The notes under the pieces are model-generated. The model was not told where the DNA came from. It did not search any database and was given only the letters and a program-made list of their open reading frames with translations. The translations under genes were made by a program, and so were the position numbers. Of a stretch of DNA of 64,000 bases, positions 61,225 through 64,000 are shown piece after piece; within the stretch, counting starts at the first letter, position 1; every line of letters begins with the position of its first letter. Source of the stretch: Acetobacteraceae bacterium (lineage in GTDB: Bacteria; Pseudomonadota; Alphaproteobacteria; Acetobacterales; Acetobacteraceae); contig JAKFUL010000004.1 in the NCBI GenBank assembly GCA_021732665.1, forward strand, positions 1-64,000. Reading direction: 5' to 3'.

Positions 61225-61941
61225 ATGCCCGGCCTGGACAGTCTCTCCTCCCTTCGCCCCGACCAGTCGGTGGGCCAAACCCAGATCGGCGCGGTCAGGC
61301 CGCTGCTGCAGGTGCCCTCGGCCGCCGGGGTGAATGCCGCGTTCAAGCGCGGCTTCGACATTCTCGGCGCGGGCGCCATGCTGCTGCTGCTGGCGCCGGT
61401 CTTCCTGCTGCTGGCGCTGCTGGTGCGGCGCGATGGCGGGCCGGCCTTCTATGCCCATACCCGCATCGGCCAGGGCGGGCGCGGCTTCGGCTGCCTGAAA
61501 TTCCGCTCCATGGTGATCGACAGCCAGGCACGGCTGGACGCGCTGCTGGCGTCGGACCCCGCGGCGCAGGCGGAGTGGAACGCCACCCGCAAGCTCCGCC
61601 ACGACCCGCGCGTCACCGCCGTGGGCCGCTTCCTGCGCAAGACCTCGCTCGATGAGCTGCCGCAGCTGATCAATGTGTTGCGGGGCGAGATGTCGCTGGT
61701 CGGCCCCCGCCCGGTCATCGCCGCCGAATTGGCGGAGTATTACGGCGCCGCCGCCGCGCATTACATGAGCGTGCGGCCGGGCATCACCGGGCTGTGGCAG
61801 GTCAGCGGCCGCAGCGACACGTCCTATGCCCAGCGCGTGGCGCTGGACGTGGCCTATGCCAGCCGGCCCTCGCTCTGGACCGACATCAAGATCCTGGCGC
61901 GGACGCCGATGGTGGTGCTGGCCCGCCGGGGCGCATGCTAG
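61225..61941 (+). CDS. Undecaprenyl-phosphate sugar phosphotransferase (exopolysaccharide initiating)
   Basis: A 238-residue monotopic phosphoglycosyl transferase of the bacterial sugar transferase family, which starts exopolysaccharide repeat units on undecaprenyl phosphate. One membrane helix (GAMLLLLAPVFLLLALLV) is followed by YAHTRIGQGGRGFGCLKFRS, KTSLDELPQLINVLRGEMSL and VGPRP, then SVRPGITGLWQVSGRSDTSY. The ATG at 61225 is chosen because upstream sequence is AT-rich and promoter-like; ATGs at 61153/61156 would add 23-24 residues. Confidence 0.9.
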   Translation: MPGLDSLSSLRPDQSVGQTQIGAVRPLLQVPSAAGVNAAFKRGFDILGAGAMLLLLAPVFLLLALLVRRDGGPAFYAHTRIGQGGRGFGCLKFRSMVIDSQARLDALLASDPAAQAEWNATRKLRHDPRVTAVGRFLRKTSLDELPQLINVLRGEMSLVGPRPVIAAELAEYYGAAAAHYMSVRPGITGLWQVSGRSDTSYAQRVALDVAYASRPSLWTDIKILARTPMVVLARRGAC

Positions 61942-62036
61942 AGCAGGATGGGTTGAGGCGGAATCGCCGAAAACCCTGAATCATGCTCTCAGCAACGGCT
62001 GGACCATGCGAAGTGAACGCATGTGAACGCAGCATG
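61942..62036. repeat. Palindromic intergenic repeats, left of the monooxygenase gene
   Basis: Two dyads fill the 97-base gap between convergent genes. The first pairs AGAGCAGGATG (61941-61951) with CATGCTCT (61982-61989) around an inner GGCG/CGCC stem. The second pairs ACCATGC with GCATGGT (about 62003-62038) and contains the direct repeat GTGAACGCA twice. Similar AGAGCA...TGCTCT elements recur between genes in many alphaproteobacteria (from memory). Confidence 0.55.
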
Positions 62037-62038
62037 GT

Positions 62039-63211
62039 CTAGCCCTCCCAGGCCTGCCTGCCATAGAGCCACTCCATCCCCGCCCAGGCCGCCTGGGCGG
62101 GGCGGTTGGCCAGCATCATGTCGCGCAGCTCCGCCTTCACGCCGCCGGCGTGATAGGCCTCGCCATAGATGCGCGCCATCAGCTGCACCCTGCCCGTGCG
62201 CAGGACACGGGCCTCCTCATACCCGGCCAGGGCTTCGGGGATCGTGGCGTGGCGGCCGATCTGGTCGGCCAGGCAGACAGCGTCCTCCAGCGCCATGTTC
62301 GCCCCCTGGGCCAGGTATTGCAGCATCGGGTGGGCGGCGTCGCCGAGCAGGGTGATGCGGCCCTGGCTCCAGCCCCGCCTGGGCTCGCGGTCGCACAGCA
62401 CCCAGAATTTCCAGGCATCGATCATGCGCAGCATGTGCCGCACTTCGGGCCGGGTGCCGGCGAAATGGCTCTCGATCAGCCCCAGATCGCCGGCGGCGTC
62501 CCAGCCCTCCTCATAATGGTCGGAATGGAAGACGGCGACGAGGTTGAGCAATTCCCCCCGCCGCAGCGGATAGGTCACGAGATGCAGCTTCGGCCCGGCC
62601 CAGAGCGTGACCTCGTCGCGGGAGATATTGTCCGGCACCCGCGCCATCGGCAGCACGGCGCGATAGGCGATATGGCCGGAAACCAGCGGCGGCCCATCGC
62701 CGATCACCCCGGCGCGGATGCGCGACCACAGCCCGTCGGCGCCGATCACGGCATCCCCCGTCAACGCCCGCCCGTCGCTCAGATGCAGCGTGGCGCCGCG
62801 CGCATCCTGCGCCGCTCCTGCGACGCCGGCATTCAGGTGCAAACCCACCCCCGGATGCGCCCGGCAGGCGTCGAGCAAGGCGCGGAGCATGTCGGCGCGG
62901 TGGATCACCGCATAGGGCTGGCCGAAATGCGCCGCGAACCCCGCGCCCAGCGGCACCCGCGTCACCTCATGGCCATGGATGGCGCAGCGCATCACCAGCG
63001 CCGAAGGCCGCACCGCATCGGCATCGATGGCGGCGCGCACGCCAAGCCTGTCGAACATGCGGAACACGTTGGGGCCGAGCTGGATGCCGGCGCCGATCTC
63101 GCCGAATTCGCCAGCGCGCTCGAACACCTCGGCCCGGTGCCCGGCCTGCGCCAGCGCCAGCGCGGCGCCCAGGCCGCCGATGCCGCCGCCGGCGATGAGA
63201 AAATGGCTCAT
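62039..63211 (-). CDS. FAD-dependent aromatic monooxygenase (salicylate / 3-hydroxybenzoate hydroxylase type)
   Basis: A 390-residue group A flavin monooxygenase that hydroxylates an aromatic acid using NAD(P)H and O2. It has the N-terminal GGGIGGLGAALALAQAG dinucleotide motif, EIGAGIQLGPN, the DG motif region AVIGADGLWSRIRAG and the GD motif RITLLGDAAHPMLQYLAQGA. Closest in character to 3-hydroxybenzoate 6-hydroxylase, but salicylate hydroxylases share these motifs. It has no operon partner and is bracketed by palindromic repeats on both sides. Confidence 0.9.
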   Translation of the reverse strand: MSHFLIAGGGIGGLGAALALAQAGHRAEVFERAGEFGEIGAGIQLGPNVFRMFDRLGVRAAIDADAVRPSALVMRCAIHGHEVTRVPLGAGFAAHFGQPYAVIHRADMLRALLDACRAHPGVGLHLNAGVAGAAQDARGATLHLSDGRALTGDAVIGADGLWSRIRAGVIGDGPPLVSGHIAYRAVLPMARVPDNISRDEVTLWAGPKLHLVTYPLRRGELLNLVAVFHSDHYEEGWDAAGDLGLIESHFAGTRPEVRHMLRMIDAWKFWVLCDREPRRGWSQGRITLLGDAAHPMLQYLAQGANMALEDAVCLADQIGRHATIPEALAGYEEARVLRTGRVQLMARIYGEAYHAGGVKAELRDMMLANRPAQAAWAGMEWLYGRQAWEG

Positions 63212-63253
63212 GATCCCGGGGCTCCCGCGCGCATGGCGCCACGCTAGGGCACG

Positions 63254-63360
63254 TTCACTTCAACCGTAAACGGTTGAGGTGAAGCCCGTGCTCTGGCAGC
63301 ATAGTTTCTGGAGCGGTTGCTTCACCTGAACCGATTCCGGTTCAGGTGAAACCGCTCCAG
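63254..63360. repeat. Palindromic intergenic repeats, right of the monooxygenase gene
   Basis: Two large dyads. TTCACTTCAACCG (63254-63266) pairs, with one mismatch, with CGGTTGAGGTGAA (63271-63283). The second, 63308-63360, is nearly perfect: CTGGAGCGGT pairs with ACCGCTCCAG and TTCACCTGAACCG with CGGTTCAGGTGAA, leaving an ATTC loop. The two share the TTCAC..CAACCG / TTCACCTGAACCG core, so they are tandem copies of one element. Confidence 0.65.
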
Positions 63361-63386
63361 CCCCGGGCCTCGCGCCCCGCCAAGCC

Positions 63387-63890
63387 TCAGCCGGCGAAGG
63401 CGACCTTTTCATTCCCGCCCACCATCGGCGGCCGGCCGGTCAGCACCGCCCGCGCATAGCCATAGGCGAAGAGCATCGCGCCCCACGGGCTGTCCCAATA
63501 CTGCGCCTCGGCGGGGTGGAAGGCGATCAGGGTCAGCTCCTCGCTCTCGGCCCCCTTGGGGAACCAGACCCGCGCCGCCTCGCTCCACAGCGCCTTCTGC
63601 TTCTCCATGTCGCGCATCACCACCGCGTCGCCGGTCAGCGAGAGATGCTCGTGGCCATGCTGGAAGGTGAGCAGCACCTGGCCCTGGGCGCCGATCTCCG
63701 CCGCCTTGGGGCTGTCCGCGCGGGTGAAGAACCAGATGGTGTCGGCCTCGTCCGGCCCGCACATCGCCGCCATCGGCCGGGCATGCATGCGCCCCTCGCC
63801 ATCGAGCGTGGTGAACATGCAGGCGCGGATGGCGCTGACCATGCCCCGCACCTTCTCCCGCCGCTGGTCGTCGTTCATCGCCTGGGCCAT
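63387..63890 (-). CDS. Pyridoxamine 5'-phosphate oxidase-like (general stress) protein
   Basis: A 167-residue split-barrel flavin-binding protein. ACMFTTLDGEGRMHARPMAA, TIWFFTRADSPKAAEIGAQG, VLLTFQHGHEHLSLTGDAVV and the C-terminal AQYWDSPWGAMLFAYGYARA are characteristic of the general-stress-protein-26 subgroup, which binds FMN or F420-like cofactors; the reaction is unknown. The ATG at 63890 has AGGAG upstream; the open frame extends to 63962 without a ribosome site. Confidence 0.85.
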   Translation of the reverse strand: MAQAMNDDQRREKVRGMVSAIRACMFTTLDGEGRMHARPMAAMCGPDEADTIWFFTRADSPKAAEIGAQGQVLLTFQHGHEHLSLTGDAVVMRDMEKQKALWSEAARVWFPKGAESEELTLIAFHPAEAQYWDSPWGAMLFAYGYARAVLTGRPPMVGGNEKVAFAG

Positions 63891-63982
63891 GTCACCGCTC
63901 CTGTTGGGTTCAGCGAGGTAACGAGGCTGGCGGCCCGGGGTTGCGCTGGACAAAGCCGTCAACCGGCGGCACGACGGGTGCC

Positions 63983-64000
63983 ATGCGCGTGCTCTTCATC
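63983..64000 (+). CDS. Start of a gene cut by the right edge
   Basis: An ATG at 63983 opens a frame reading MRVLFI to the window end. This is a common N-terminal strand of Rossmann-type or glycosyltransferase proteins, but six codons cannot identify it. It is divergent from the PNPOx-like gene with about 90 bases between starts. Confidence 0.3.

Overview
The window is high-GC DNA read in long, tightly packed operons with many ATGA/GTGA start-stop overlaps. Gene content (an aerobic benzoyl-CoA 'box' cluster, many solitary Bug/TctC-type binding proteins, CaiB/BaiF CoA-transferases, molybdenum hydroxylase genes, GC-rich palindromic intergenic repeats) suggests an alphaproteobacterium, most likely an Acetobacteraceae/Roseomonas-like soil or water heterotroph. 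That assignment is inference; no rRNA or marker tree is available here. No tRNA, rRNA, CRISPR array, transposase, phage gene or replication origin was recognised, and no gene-free stretch exceeds 300 bases.

Layout. 1-9 kb: MFS transporter (runs off the left edge), GlcD-type FAD oxidase, two tiny membrane proteins, acyl-CoA dehydrogenase, patatin-like lipase, a small hydrolase-like ORF followed by the broken tail of a Bug protein, an intact Bug protein, and hisS. 9-11 kb: DsbD/ScsB-like thiol reductant exporter. 11-15.4 kb: a complete phosphite utilisation locus, with an ABC transporter (ATPase, binding protein, permease) divergent from an NAD-dependent phosphite dehydrogenase (ptxD) and its LysR regulator (ptxE). 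15.4-34.4 kb: a large aromatic-acid island with two divergent arms. Leftward are an aryl-CoA synthetase, thiolase and 3-hydroxyacyl-CoA dehydrogenase. Rightward are a five-gene Liv-type ABC importer, benzoate-CoA ligase, an alpha/beta hydrolase, boxC, boxB, boxA, a hot-dog thioesterase, the BoxR/BzdR-type regulator on the opposite strand, a second binding protein and an enoyl-CoA hydratase. TGCA repeats matching the remembered BzdR operator pattern lie in the divergent promoter and again before boxC.

34.4-41.8 kb: HMG-CoA-lyase-like, CaiB and Bug operon; Bug with divergent IclR regulator; amidohydrolase; another Bug. 41.8-50.5 kb: fused hydantoinase/oxoprolinase, mtnA, MFS transporter, creatininase-family amidase, Na/Pi cotransporter. 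50.5-57 kb (minus strand): Bug, [2Fe-2S] and molybdopterin hydroxylase subunits, a dihydroxyphthalate-decarboxylase-like protein, CaiB and hydrolase, probably one catabolic unit. 57-64 kb: hydrolase, envelope glycosyltransferase, uracil-DNA-glycosylase-family protein, polytopic membrane protein, sugar-phosphate transferase, a flavin monooxygenase flanked on both sides by palindromic repeats, a PNPOx-like protein, and the first codons of a gene at the right edge.

How the genes fit together: benzoate (or a relative) is imported by the Liv-type system, activated to a CoA thioester, epoxidised by BoxAB and ring-opened by BoxC. Hydratase, dehydrogenase and thiolase genes in the same island could finish degradation to acetyl-CoA and succinyl-CoA. 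The expected boxD aldehyde dehydrogenase is not in the window. Phosphite oxidation and the Na/Pi cotransporter give two routes for phosphorus acquisition.
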